A DNA stretch of 54,242 bases from Clostridiaceae bacterium (GTDB lineage: Bacteria > Bacillota > Clostridia > Saccharofermentanales > Saccharofermentanaceae), in assembly GCA_012729635.1 (NCBI GenBank), contig JAAYCT010000023.1, positions 1-54,242 on the forward strand, given 5' to 3'. A model generated the notes under the pieces. The model searched no databases. It was not told the origin of the DNA and saw only the letters and a program-made list of their open reading frames with translations. Positions 1 through 10,000 of the stretch are shown piece by piece. The stretch's first letter is position 1, and each line of letters begins with the position of its first letter. The translations under genes were made by a program, and so were the position numbers.

Positions 1-37
1 ATAATTCAAACAAGATATTACAGGAAAGGATGGCGCA

Positions 38-379
38 TCATTCATATTTCCCATATGCATTCTTCCACTTGTCTGCTACTTCAAGAAACGCATCATATCC
101 ATAAGTTCTGATGTAATCGATAGCTTGTTTGTATTTTTTATATTTGTAGCCGTTTTTGTTATAAAAGTCATTGAGTACACTGCAGGTGCTATATTCACTG
201 CAATCAGCACATGACTGTAGTTTTTTAGAAATACAGCAAACTTTCATCTTGCATTTTGCCTTTAAAATATCTCTGGTTCCGTTTTCATAACCAATTTTAC
301 AGCCTTTACATGTCTGCTCAATAAATGCGGAACAAGTACGGCAATATGCGCCACAGCAGCCTATTTCGCTAATTGACAT
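38..379 (-). CDS. DUF3795 cysteine-rich protein
   Basis: A 113-residue cytoplasmic protein of the DUF3795 family, recognised by its many paired cysteines: CGAYCRTCSAF near the N-terminus, CKGC, then CKMKVCC and CADCSEYSTC in the middle, followed by a basic Lys/Tyr-rich C-terminal helix. The cysteine pattern suggests metal or Fe-S binding, but no reaction is known to me for this family. The start at 379 is chosen because AAGGAGT lies six bases upstream and the family begins near the MSISEIGCCGAYC segment; an in-frame extension to 457 has no supporting site. The gene is AT-rich with codon use unlike the GC-richer genes to its right, so it may be a transferred segment. It stands alone here; its downstream side is cut by the window edge. 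Confidence 0.75.
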   Translation of the reverse strand: MSISEIGCCGAYCRTCSAFIEQTCKGCKIGYENGTRDILKAKCKMKVCCISKKLQSCADCSEYSTCSVLNDFYNKNGYKYKKYKQAIDYIRTYGYDAFLEVADKWKNAYGKYE

Positions 380-440
380 GACATGACTCCTTCCCAGATG
401 ATATATGCAAACCCTTGTATTGTCACATATTTCCGCTATA

Positions 441-570
441 ACATCTATCCTGAACACTCAACCTTATAAAATCCGAAAAACATCTAAATCGACCACTCAG
501 CAAGCCCTAAATACACAAAACATCTAAACTGACCACTCGTCAAACACTGACATCTAAATCGCTCTGTACG
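441..570. repeat. four short direct repeats in an AT-rich gap
   Basis: Copies of a ~20-bp unit, ACATCTAAATCGACCACTC or variants, start at 441, 480, 520 and 550, spaced 39, 40 and 30 bp. The second and third copies are the best preserved; the first has ACATCTATCCTGAACACTC and the last keeps only the left half. Arrays of imperfect ~20-bp repeats are typical of the ends of IS21-type elements, where the transposase binds, but no transposase gene or opposite end is visible, so this is only a possible remnant. Apart from these repeats and the hairpin at 655-680, the 308-base gap from 380 to 687 shows nothing. Confidence 0.5.
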
Positions 571-654
571 GTTCAAAATCACGCCCTTTGGATATGTTCC
601 CGCAAAGCAATATTTTTACGATTTCAACACTTCAGATTTTTTCTCTAAAATCCT

Positions 655-680
655 AAAAAGCCTTTATTTCAAGGCTTTTT
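655..680 (-). terminator. intrinsic terminator after the rRNA methyltransferase gene
   Basis: A perfect 10-bp stem AAAAAGCCTT / AAGGCTTTTT with a 6-base loop lies 8 bases past the stop codon of the methyltransferase gene. Being A-rich on one arm and T-rich on the other, it can work in both directions. Confidence 0.85.
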
Positions 681-687
681 TACACAC

Positions 688-2277
688 TTACTTATCAACC
701 CTTGTTATCAATACTACCGTCTCAACGTGCCCCGTCCACGGGAACATGTCGACCGGTTGGGCGGCCTTTGGGCGGTAGCCCTTTTCGAGGAGGAGTCGGA
801 GGTCGCGGGCGAGGGTCGCGGGGTCGCAGGAGACGTAGAGGATGTGATCGGGGGCCAGGGCGATGAGCTTTTCGAGGAGACGCGGGGAACAGCCCTTACG
901 AGGGGGATCGAGGACGACCGTCAGAGGACCTTGGAGGTCAAGGCCCGCGTAGTCGTAGTCTTCGGCGAGGCCGACGTGGAACTCGGCGTTGGGGACGGCG
1001 TTGATCCGGGCGTTGCGGCGGGCGTCTTCGACGGCTTGCGCGTTGCTTTCGATGCCGATGATCCGGCGGGCGCGGGCAGACAGGTGGATGCCGATGCTTC
1101 CGGTGCCGCAGTAGAGGTCGAGGACAGTCGGCAAAGGCGCTCCCGCAGACTGAGAATCTTTCGGGGCCGCCCGTTCGGACTTTGCATTCTCCGGGATCGC
1201 CTCGACGGGCGGGGCACCGGCATTTTCGAAAAACTCCAGAACCGTGTCGTACAGGCGCTCGGCCTGATCGGTGTTGATCTGAAAAAAGGATTCCGGTGAG
1301 ATGAAGTAGCGGCGGGGCCCGATTTGTTCTTCGATCTCGTTTCGCGCAAGTTTGTATTTCGGCGCGAAGGTGCGGAGCGCACGGCTGATACAGGTATCAA
1401 AGTCGATTACGGTGACGAGACGATATCGGTCTCTCGGTACGGATCGGCGCTCCGGAAGGGATTCCCGGGCCACCGGAAGCATGCAGTCCGCAGAATCCGC
1501 CGTGCGCGATAAAGCCCCCGATTTGCGGGATCCCGAATCCGGTATTTGAAGTCGGTAGAGAATTTGGCCGGTTCGTGTGCCGACGCGAACGATCAGCTTG
1601 GCGTCACAAGGGATCCGCGCGCGAACGTCGCGGCCTTCGGGCTCGTTCAAATATTCCTCGATTGTATTTTTGACCAGATCGGCAATCGGATGAGCGATGG
1701 AGCAGTCCGGGGTCGCGACGGTCTCATGGGACTTTCGGGCGTGAAGGCCGAATCGAAAAGCGCCGTCTTCGTCAAGACGAATCCGGTATTGCATGTGGTT
1801 GCGATATCCGGTCGGATTTTCGGCCGGCAGGATCGGACGCAAGAGGGCGTCTGTTTCCTCCTCGGGGATTCGGGCAATACGAAGAAAGCAGTCGCGGATG
1901 TGGCGCTGCTTTTCGAGAAGGAGTGCATTGTAGGTGAGGGTTTGGCAGGTACAGCCGCCGCACTCGTTGTATATCGGACAGAAAGGCTCGACCCGATCCG
2001 GAGAGCGCTTGAGTATGCGGACGAGCCGGGCGGTCAGCAACCGGCTACCGGTGTCGTCGAGACGAACCTCGGCGGTCTCGCCGGGCATCAGACCGTCGCA
2101 GAGGACGACTCGGCCGGTCATGGAGGCTCGGGACGCGGAGTCAACATCTGGCGAAACGGTTTCGGATGCCTTTGTTTCTTTTGCCTCAAAAGAGTCCAGC
2201 ACACGGGCGAGCGCTTGCCCGTCGGGAGTCAATCCGAACGCTTGAATGGTATATTGCGTCAAATCCGAATCGATCAT
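688..2277 (-). CDS. rlmD: 23S rRNA (uracil-5-)-methyltransferase, RlmD/RumA family
   Basis: SAM-dependent methyltransferase forming 5-methyluridine in 23S rRNA. Order: N-terminal TRAM-type RNA-binding domain (~1-95), Fe-S cluster cysteines C100, C106, C109 and C192 (C-x5-C-x2-C plus a distant fourth, as in RlmD), then the Rossmann methyltransferase domain with LDLYCGTGSIGIH, LDPPRKGC and the nucleophile motif YVSCDPATLARDL. At 529 residues it is longer than the usual ~450 because of low-complexity insertions: one in the TRAM domain (~30-55) and two Ser/Arg/Pro/Ala-rich linkers (~250-290 and ~350-385). Start: an in-frame TTG at 2283 lies only two bases from GGGG, while ATG at 2277 has eight, so 2277 is preferred. 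Firmicute homologues may be dual-site RlmCD enzymes; the exact target uridine cannot be told from sequence. Confidence 0.88.
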   Translation of the reverse strand: MIDSDLTQYTIQAFGLTPDGQALARVLDSFEAKETKASETVSPDVDSASRASMTGRVVLCDGLMPGETAEVRLDDTGSRLLTARLVRILKRSPDRVEPFCPIYNECGGCTCQTLTYNALLLEKQRHIRDCFLRIARIPEEETDALLRPILPAENPTGYRNHMQYRIRLDEDGAFRFGLHARKSHETVATPDCSIAHPIADLVKNTIEEYLNEPEGRDVRARIPCDAKLIVRVGTRTGQILYRLQIPDSGSRKSGALSRTADSADCMLPVARESLPERRSVPRDRYRLVTVIDFDTCISRALRTFAPKYKLARNEIEEQIGPRRYFISPESFFQINTDQAERLYDTVLEFFENAGAPPVEAIPENAKSERAAPKDSQSAGAPLPTVLDLYCGTGSIGIHLSARARRIIGIESNAQAVEDARRNARINAVPNAEFHVGLAEDYDYAGLDLQGPLTVVLDPPRKGCSPRLLEKLIALAPDHILYVSCDPATLARDLRLLLEKGYRPKAAQPVDMFPWTGHVETVVLITRVDK

Positions 2278-2430
2278 TTTCAAAACCCCTTTTCTCTTCC
2301 ACCATTATATCGGACCCAATCGTTATCTTTCCATCTTTTTGAATTATTGGTATGATAATCGTGGTTTTCCGTAACGGACCAATATAAACGCTAATTGTAT
2401 GATTTATCTTTCCAATGACTCGGAGACGAT

Positions 2431-4962
2431 ATGAGGAATGATATGGACGATCAAAAAACCGGTAATTTTTCGGATCATACCGAAACGACCAAAAGAGTCT
2501 CACCGGCCGATTTACGCCGCGAGGTCGAATCCGTGTCCGCCCCGGTGACGGGCGAGAATACCGAAATTTCTCCCGAAGCAAAAAGAAACGCGCGGCCGAC
2601 CGTGCCCGACACGGGCAGAAGAACGACCTCGACTAAGAGCAACGTCGAACGAGTCGGCCAGCCGGCTCAGCGCTCGACCCGGCCCGTTATGCCGGAGCAC
2701 TCCGCGATTGCCGACGAATTTCGCACCCGCCTTCACGGAAAACCGACGCGTGCGGGACACAGACGAACGTGGTACGGCGAGTTTCTCGGAGCGGTTATGG
2801 GGATCTTGAAAATCCTCGTTGTTCTGGTGCTCTGTGTCACCTTCATTATCGGCGGATTCGGAGCCGGTATGTTGGTCGGCTATGTGTCGACCACCACGCC
2901 CGTTGAAATCGGAGACGTACTCCAGTCCGACAGTAAAAAAACTTCATTTGTATATGACATCAACGGAAACGTAATCGCCCGTCTGACAGGTATTGAAAAT
3001 ATCGACCGGGTTGAGGTTTCGATCAGCGAGGTGAAAAAGACGTATATCGACGAAGCAATCATCGCGATTGAAGACGAGCGGTTTATGGAGCATACGGGCA
3101 TCGACATCAAAAGAATCGCCAGCGCTGTGCTTTCTTCGGTTTTCAACTTTGGAACACCCTCGCACGGCGGATCCACGATCACTCAACAAACCATCAAACT
3201 GATTTCCGGTCAGGATCAGCGCTCCGCGCAAAGAAAGGTTCAGGAATGGTATCGGGCGATGTGGCTCGAGGAGTCCTTCACGAAGGACGAAATACTCGAT
3301 CTGTACATCAATATGGCACCGATGGGAAATAACTATGTCGGAATCCAGGCCGCCGCGCAGAATTATTTCGGGAAGGACGCCAAGGAATTGACACTTCCCG
3401 AGTGCGCGTTTTTGGCCGGTCTGCCCAAGAGCCCCTCGTACTATAATCCCCTCCGGGAATCGGGACGCAGGAACGCAATGAGAAGGATGCGAATCGTACT
3501 CGAAAAGATGCACGAGCTTCAGATGATCACCGATGAGCAGTACAACAACGCACTGAACACCGAGCTGGTTTTTAAAACCAAACGTCAAACCGTAGCGACG
3601 ACGGTCAACTCATATTTTGTCGAGTATGTTACCGCTCAGGTCATCTCCGATTTGCAGGAACAAAGAAACATCAGCGAGCGGATGGCGGAAACGCTGGTTC
3701 TGAGTCGCGGTTATCATATCTATACTACCTTGCAACCCGAAGTTCAAGCCGTTATGGATGAAGCGTTCACGACCCAATCGCTTTTCCAGCATGATCCCGA
3801 CGCACTGGAGGATCTTCCCGAAAAGCCCCAGGGCGGAATGGTAATCATCAATGTTCAAACGGGCGCCATTGCGGGAATGTCCGGCGGTTACGGAGAAAAG
3901 GTGAGCAATCTTACATTTAACCGCGCAGTCTCGGCCTACCGATCGCCCGGATCCTCCATAAAGCCTTTACTGGTTTACGCACCCGCCCTTCAAACCAAAT
4001 TAATCTCGGCAGCAACCATCTATGACGATAAAAAATCCTATCTCGATCCGGAAAACCCAAATACCGCCTGGCCGAAAAATGCAGACGGTAAGTTCGACGG
4101 TCCGATGACGATTCGAAAAGCGATCACCTCTTCCCGAAATACGATTGCGGTGCAGGTCTGGACCGACCTGCACGAGCAAGGGGAGGAGCTCGCTCCGTGG
4201 TACCTGAATCGAGTCGGAATTAATCGGATGAATGAGAATTTTCCGTCAACCGCGCTCGGCGGGTACACCAACGGAATGTCTCCGCTTGAAATGGCCGCCG
4301 CATATGCGACCTTCCCGAACCAGGGAACATTCCGCGAGCCGTACGCGTATTCCAAGGTCGTGGATTCGAACGGCAATGTCGTCCTCGAAAAATATCCGGA
4401 CTCCTGGTCCGTCTATTCACCGGAAACCGCCTTTCTGATTTCGGACATTCTGAAGGGCGTCATCACCGGGGGAACGGCAACCGGGCATGTTCATACGATC
4501 AAGAACGCCGACGGCGAAAAAATCGCGGTCGCCGGTAAAACCGGAACAACCGAGGTAGACACCCGCGATATTCTGGACAAATGGTTTTGCGGGTATACGC
4601 CGTATTACTCCGCCGCAGTCTGGTACGGATTTGACAACGGACTACGGACAACGGCCGTACTTCGTGCGGATCGTTTCAACGCGATGGAAATCTGGGATTA
4701 TGTCATGCAAAGAATTCATTTGGATCTCCCCGCAGCCGACTTTTACAAACCGGATACGATCATATCCAGAACGGTTTGCACCTCATCGGGAAAGCTGGCC
4801 AATCCTTACTGTAAACTGGAAGGAACCGCCGTAACGGAGTACTTCATCGCAGGAGATTATTTGACTCCGACCAATACCTGCACGTTCCACATTGAGCCGA
4901 CACCGACGCCCGAACCGACCATCGAGCCGACACCGCCGCTCGAGCCGACGCCTCCCGGATAA
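2431..4962 (+). CDS. class A penicillin-binding protein (glycosyltransferase/transpeptidase)
   Basis: Bifunctional peptidoglycan synthase of the PBP1A family, 843 residues, anchored in the cytoplasmic membrane. A ~120-residue hydrophilic cytoplasmic tail is followed by one membrane helix (~125-151), a GT51 glycosyltransferase domain with catalytic E214 in EDERFMEH and GGSTITQQ, then a transpeptidase domain with S508-x-x-K511, SRN (568-570) and K703-T-G. The C-terminal tail is a PT/EP-rich repeat (PTPTPEPT) of the type used as a wall-spanning linker. ATG at 2431 has GGAG five bases upstream; a second ATG at 2443 with AGGA is also possible. It is transcribed away from the methyltransferase gene and converges on proB without a visible terminator between them. 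Confidence 0.95.
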   Translation: MRNDMDDQKTGNFSDHTETTKRVSPADLRREVESVSAPVTGENTEISPEAKRNARPTVPDTGRRTTSTKSNVERVGQPAQRSTRPVMPEHSAIADEFRTRLHGKPTRAGHRRTWYGEFLGAVMGILKILVVLVLCVTFIIGGFGAGMLVGYVSTTTPVEIGDVLQSDSKKTSFVYDINGNVIARLTGIENIDRVEVSISEVKKTYIDEAIIAIEDERFMEHTGIDIKRIASAVLSSVFNFGTPSHGGSTITQQTIKLISGQDQRSAQRKVQEWYRAMWLEESFTKDEILDLYINMAPMGNNYVGIQAAAQNYFGKDAKELTLPECAFLAGLPKSPSYYNPLRESGRRNAMRRMRIVLEKMHELQMITDEQYNNALNTELVFKTKRQTVATTVNSYFVEYVTAQVISDLQEQRNISERMAETLVLSRGYHIYTTLQPEVQAVMDEAFTTQSLFQHDPDALEDLPEKPQGGMVIINVQTGAIAGMSGGYGEKVSNLTFNRAVSAYRSPGSSIKPLLVYAPALQTKLISAATIYDDKKSYLDPENPNTAWPKNADGKFDGPMTIRKAITSSRNTIAVQVWTDLHEQGEELAPWYLNRVGINRMNENFPSTALGGYTNGMSPLEMAAAYATFPNQGTFREPYAYSKVVDSNGNVVLEKYPDSWSVYSPETAFLISDILKGVITGGTATGHVHTIKNADGEKIAVAGKTGTTEVDTRDILDKWFCGYTPYYSAAVWYGFDNGLRTTAVLRADRFNAMEIWDYVMQRIHLDLPAADFYKPDTIISRTVCTSSGKLANPYCKLEGTAVTEYFIAGDYLTPTNTCTFHIEPTPTPEPTIEPTPPLEPTPPG

Positions 4963-4992
4963 TCGGAAGATCCGGTACGATTTCGGAAATAC

Positions 4993-5856
4993 TTACGAGG
5001 AGACGAGATCCTCCGTTTGAATATCGACGACGCAGGAAGGATCAAAAAAGGTTCCGATGTCGGCACCCTCAAGGATGTCCTCCAGAATTTGGGACTGTGA
5101 CCCTTCCGCAATGACTCCGGCAATTCCTTGGGAAACAACCAGGGACATCGCGTTTATTTTCGTAATCATTCCCCCGGTCGCGAGTTTGCTCCCAATCCCT
5201 CCGGCGTGGTCCAGCATCGCCCGATCAATCCGGCATACCACAGGAATCCGACATGCATCCGTGTTCTCTTTGGGATCGCAGTTATACAGCCCGTCAATAT
5301 CCGACAGTATAATCAGAAGATCCGCACTCATCAGACAGGCAACCTGCGCCGACAGTGTATCGTTATCTCCGAAGGTTCCGTTATGAAGAATCTCGGTCGT
5401 TGAAACCGTATCGTTTTCATTGACGATCGGCAGGATTCCCTTTTCCAGAAGTGCTTCCATCGTATTGGAAATATTCCCTCTCGTGAGCGATTCATCCAAA
5501 TCGTCTTTTGTCAGGAGGATTTGACCGATTACATGACTGTACTCGGCAAAGCACCGACTATATACATTCATCAACTCACACTGTCCGACAGCGGCGACCG
5601 CTTGCTTATCGCGCATTTCGGTCGGTTTTCTGTCCAAGTCGAGGCAACCGACACCGACACCGATTGCACCGGACGTTACGAGAATGACCTGTTTCCCGCC
5701 GTTCATCAAATTGGAGATTGCGCGGGCCAGCCGGTCGATGTTTCTTAAATTCATACGTCCGTTATCAAAGGTAATCGTCGATGTGCCGACCTTGATTACG
5801 ATTCTTTTCGCGCTCGCCATAACGCTTCTTCTGTTGCTGAGCTTATCATCCGTCAT
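4993..5856 (-). CDS. proB: glutamate 5-kinase, short form lacking PUA domain
   Basis: Phosphorylates the gamma-carboxyl of glutamate, the first step of proline synthesis. Amino-acid kinase fold with KRIVIKVGTSTI near the N-terminus, the LVTSGAIGVG loop, a glutamate-binding IVNENDTVS segment, FGDNDTLSA and the GIGSKLATGGMITK nucleotide loop. It ends at the kinase domain, about 288 residues, without the C-terminal PUA domain found in E. coli ProB (367 residues); such short forms are known. Start is uncertain: GGAGG lies next to a GTG at 5868 and twelve bases before ATG 5856, while the conserved domain begins near ATG 5820. No proA is nearby, which is unusual because proBA are commonly linked. 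Confidence 0.9.
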   Translation of the reverse strand: MTDDKLSNRRSVMASAKRIVIKVGTSTITFDNGRMNLRNIDRLARAISNLMNGGKQVILVTSGAIGVGVGCLDLDRKPTEMRDKQAVAAVGQCELMNVYSRCFAEYSHVIGQILLTKDDLDESLTRGNISNTMEALLEKGILPIVNENDTVSTTEILHNGTFGDNDTLSAQVACLMSADLLIILSDIDGLYNCDPKENTDACRIPVVCRIDRAMLDHAGGIGSKLATGGMITKINAMSLVVSQGIAGVIAEGSQSQILEDILEGADIGTFFDPSCVVDIQTEDLVSS

Positions 5857-5946
5857 TTGTCTTTTCACCCTCCGGTTCTTCTGGCAACACAGAATAGAAT
5901 AATCCCAGAATCGGAAAAAAGCAACATTTCCATATCAAGACAGAAA

Positions 5947-5976
5947 ATCCGCCCCCGAAGGATTTCGGGGGCGGAT
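5947..5976 (-). terminator. strong intrinsic terminator
   Basis: Perfect 13-bp GC-rich stem, ATCCGCCCCCGAA / TTCGGGGGCGGAT, with a 4-base loop and, on the minus strand, a following ATTTTCTG. It ends transcription of the membrane-anchored protein gene upstream of proB. Confidence 0.85.
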
Positions 5977-6058
5977 GCCGGATTCGTTCTTGCTCCATGG
6001 GCTATTTATTACTCATCCGACCATACGGACGGTTTCAGAAAAATCAACCGCAACCGGA

Positions 6059-6943
6059 TCAATCGACCCTGTTGTAGTAGGTTGAGACCGTAGCTCCCTC
6101 ACGACGCAACTCCAGTTGATCTCCGGAGACGGTGATGTTGTATGTGTTATCTTGATAGATCAAACTTCCTGTTCCAAAGAAAAAGTTGTACTCGTATGTA
6201 CTGTTTTCAGCCAGGGACCCATTGTAATAGAGATCACAAGTACCGTCTTCAAAGAATTCAAGAACCCATGTACTCACTTCCGAATCCCATTGTCCGACAA
6301 TCGGCGTTCCGACAATTACCATGGTTGGAAATGATAAATCCGTATTGATGGAAAATTCGGGAATGATCGGCTCCAGTGTGGAGGGCGTCGGTTCGGGCGT
6401 CGGCGTATTCGTCGGTGTCGGTTCGGGCGTCGGTGTTGCGGACTCAGCTGTCGTGACCGCGGTCGTCTCCGGCGGTACCGTTGTAGTGGATTCCGTCACA
6501 ACGGTTGTTTCCTCCGTCGGATCGGTTTCCGAGACCGTTACGACAGTGGTCGTCTCTGATATATGGGTGACTTTAATTCTTCCCCGAACCAGAATTCCTC
6601 CGTTTTCGAGCAACACCTGATTATCCTTAAAAGAGAACGCGATTGCCCCTCCCTGCATCGATATCATGCCCTCTTTTGTCTTTGTATCGAAGACATAGGT
6701 TCCGACAAGATTCCCGTAAGGAGTATCGATGAGCACTTTCTGATCTTTGTAGAACGTATACTCACAGATTTCGTCCGTATCGTGCCATGTATCAATCAGC
6801 GAGGCCTGGCGAAAAAAAGCAAAATATACGATGAGCGTGACGGCAACCACCAACACCGCTCCGCCTGCGATCATTCCGGACAAAACAGCCGGAGACAGTT
6901 TCTTCTTGCGAACGGTCCGAACAGCATAATCTTCCGTTTCCAT
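6059..6943 (-). CDS. membrane-anchored protein with Thr/Pro-rich linker, unknown function
   Basis: 294 residues. A short basic cytoplasmic tail (KKKLSP) precedes one membrane helix (~19-45), so the bulk lies outside. Two small beta-rich modules follow: residues ~50-125, starting SLIDTWHDTDE, and ~205-294, starting PIVGQWDSEV. They share the pattern of a W near the start, a DG or DQ turn and paired aromatic strands, and resemble the lipocalin-like DUF5640 type of fold; this is my reading of the pattern, not a confirmed match. Between them is a Thr/Val/Pro-rich linker ending in PTPEPTPTNTPTPEPTP. Start at 6943 is supported by AGGGGGG six bases upstream. Function unknown; the two modules look like an internal duplication. 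Confidence 0.75.
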   Translation of the reverse strand: METEDYAVRTVRKKKLSPAVLSGMIAGGAVLVVAVTLIVYFAFFRQASLIDTWHDTDEICEYTFYKDQKVLIDTPYGNLVGTYVFDTKTKEGMISMQGGAIAFSFKDNQVLLENGGILVRGRIKVTHISETTTVVTVSETDPTEETTVVTESTTTVPPETTAVTTAESATPTPEPTPTNTPTPEPTPSTLEPIIPEFSINTDLSFPTMVIVGTPIVGQWDSEVSTWVLEFFEDGTCDLYYNGSLAENSTYEYNFFFGTGSLIYQDNTYNITVSGDQLELRREGATVSTYYNRVD

Positions 6944-7034
6944 AGTATCCCCCCCTTATTGAAGGTATAAAGATGTTTGACAATACTCATTTTATCATAT
7001 TTTACAGCATTTTCACCGCTTTCCATTCCATGCT

Positions 7035-7053
7035 TGAATGAACCATTCATTCA
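7035..7053. other. AT-rich perfect inverted repeat
   Basis: TGAATGAA / TTCATTCA, an 8-bp stem with a 3-base loop, lies 27 bases past the carB stop codon. There is no following T-run, so it may be a weak terminator or a protein-binding site; I cannot tell which. Confidence 0.5.
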
Positions 7054-7079
7054 TCCGTCATTTTCGAAAGAACCATGCG

Positions 7080-10000
7080 TCAACGGATCTCCGCGTGATA
7101 TTCCTGTAATGATTTTTTTGCCGATTCGGAATACCCGTTTTCGATGAAAGCGCGGATGCCGCGGACGCTCGCGATCGCCGCAGTCATCGTCGTGATGTAG
7201 GGGACCCGGTTTTTGATTGCGATCTTTCGAATATACGAGTCGTCGAACTCGCTCATTTTGGAACGGGGCGTGTTGATAATCAGATGAATTTCCCGGTTTG
7301 CAATCGCGTCCGCGATATTCGGACGGCCTTCGAAAAGCTTTTTGATCTCTTCCGCCGCTACCCCGTTTTCGCGCAAAAACGCACAGGTTCCCCGCGTCGC
7401 GCGGATTTTAAAGCCGATGGCTATAAGCTCACGCGCTGCCGTCAATCCGACCTTCTTATCTTTGTCGTTCAGGCTGATCAACACACAGCCCTCGGTCGGA
7501 AGCGGGGATTGAGCGGCTTCCTGGGCTTTGAAGTAGGCAATCTCGTACGAATTCGACAGTCCGAGAACTTCTCCGGTCGAACGCATTTCCGGGCCCAGAA
7601 GCGGATCCACTTCCGGAAACATGTTGAACGGCAGAACCGCCTCTTTTACACCGAAGTGAGGAATTCGGCGCTGCACAAGCCGACTCATGTCATATTCTTT
7701 TCCTTCGCTTACGGTCATCACAATCTCCGTTGCGATACGCGCCATCTGAATATTACACACCTTTGAAACCAAAGGGACGGTTCGTGATGCTCTCGGATTT
7801 GCTTCCAACACGTAAACCACTCCGTCCGCAATCGCGTATTGCATATTCATCAAGCCGACAACTTTCATTTCGCTTGCAATTCTGCGCGTATATTCGGAGA
7901 TGGTCTCAATCAACTCCGGAGTAATACTGACCGGAGGGATTACACAGGCGGAATCCCCGGAGTGAACACCCGCATATTCGATGTGCTCCATCACTGTCGG
8001 CACGAAAGCATCCGTCCCGTTTGCTATCGCATCCGCTTCCGCTTCCGTCGCGTTGTTCAGAAAACGATCCACGAGTATCGGCCGTTCCGGGGTCACCCCG
8101 ACGGCGGCTTCCATATAGCGACACAGCATTTCCTCATCATGCACGATTTCCATTCCCCGACCCCCGAGAACATAGGAAGGTCGAACCATGAGCGGATAAC
8201 CGATTCGGTTCGCGATTACGATTGCCTCATCGGTATTGACGGCCATTCCCGATTCCGGCATCGGAATATCAAGACGCTCCATCATTTTTCGGAACTGATC
8301 CCGGTCTTCGGCAAAATCAATGGTTTGCTGAGAGGTGCCGAGAATCCTTACGCCCGCCCGTTCCAGCTCAGCCGCGATATTCAGCGGAGTCTGACCGCCG
8401 AATTGAACAATGACTCCGATCGGGTTTTCTTTCTGATAGATGCTTAATACATCCTCAACCGTGAGCGGCTCGAAATAAAGCTTGTCCGAGGTATCGTAAT
8501 CCGTAGAAACCGTCTCCGGATTACAGTTGACGATTACCGTTTCGTATCCGAGGTCCTTGAGCGCAAAAGCCGCGTGAACGCAACAATAGTCAAATTCAAT
8601 TCCCTGACCGATTCGGTTCGGACCGCCGCCCAAAATCATCACCTTCGGCTTATCGCTCACACCGGTTTGATCCGAAATATTATAAGAGGAATAGTAGTAG
8701 GCCGCATCCTCGACTCCGCTTACCGGCACCGCGTCCCAACCCTCGACAACACCCAGCACCGTCCTGCGCTCGCGTATTTCCGACTCACCGACATTCAGAA
8801 GCATCGCAAGATACCGATCCGAGAAGCCATCCTTCTTGGCTTTGATCAACAGCTCGTTTGGCAGTTCGGTACCGCGATAGGAAAGAATCTCCTCTTCCGT
8901 GTCGACGAGTTCCTTCATCTGTTCGATAAAGTAGCGCTTAATGTGTGTCATTTCAAAAAGGGTATCCATGTCCGCACCCTTTCTGAGCGCCTCATACATA
9001 ATAAAATGCCGCTCGCTTGTCGGCTCGGTGAGCATTGCCATCAGTTCTTCGAGCGTTTTTTTGTTGAAATCCTTTGCGAACCCCAAGCCGTAACGGCTGA
9101 TTTCCAGCGAGCGGATTGCCTTTTGAAAAGCTTCCTTGTAGTTTTTACCGATGCTCATGACCTCACCGACCGCACGCATTTGTGTGCCGAGCTTGTCAAT
9201 CGATCCCGGAAATTTTTCGAACGCCCAACGCGCAAATTTTATCACGACATAATCTCCGGAAGGCGTATATTTTTCAAGCGTTCCATCACGCCAGTAGGGG
9301 ATTTCATCCAGTGTCAGTCCGGCCGCAAGCATGGCGGAAATCAGCGCAATCGGGAATCCGGTCGCCTTCGAGGCCAATGCGGAAGAACGCGATGTTCTGG
9401 GGTTAATTTCTATGATTACGACGCGGCCGGTTTTCGGATCGTGCGCAAATTGAACGTTGGTTCCCCCGATCACTTCGATTGCTTCCACAACTTGATACGC
9501 GTATTTCTGAAGCCTTTGCTGAAGCTCGTCGGAAATCGTCAGCATCGGTGCCGAGCAAAAAGAATCTCCGGTATGGACACCGATGGCATCGATGTTTTCG
9601 ATAAAACATACGGTAATCATTTGGTTCTTGCTGTCCCGAACCACTTCGAGTTCAAGCTCCTCCCAACCGAGAACGGACTCCTCCACCAAAATCTGACCGA
9701 CCATGCTTGCCGAGATCCCGCGCGTCGCGATTACACGGAGTTCCTCCAGATTGTAGACCAAACCTCCCCCGGTTCCGCCCATGGTATATGCAGGACGGAT
9801 AACCACCGGATAGCCGAGCTCGGAAGCAATGGTTTCTGCCTCTTCGACACTGTACGCCGCCTTGCTTCGCGGCATCTCGATTCCCAATCGATCCATCGTT
9901 TTTTTAAACGCGATACGATCCTCACCGCGCTCGATTGCGTCAATCTGAACCCCGATGACCTTAACGTTATATTTTTCGAGTACTCCGGACTTGCTCAGCT

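Noticed and set aside
727-2355. Long plus-strand open frames opposite the RNA methyltransferase gene
   Set aside because: They mirror a well-supported minus-strand gene with GC-rich codons and show no family motif or ribosome site.
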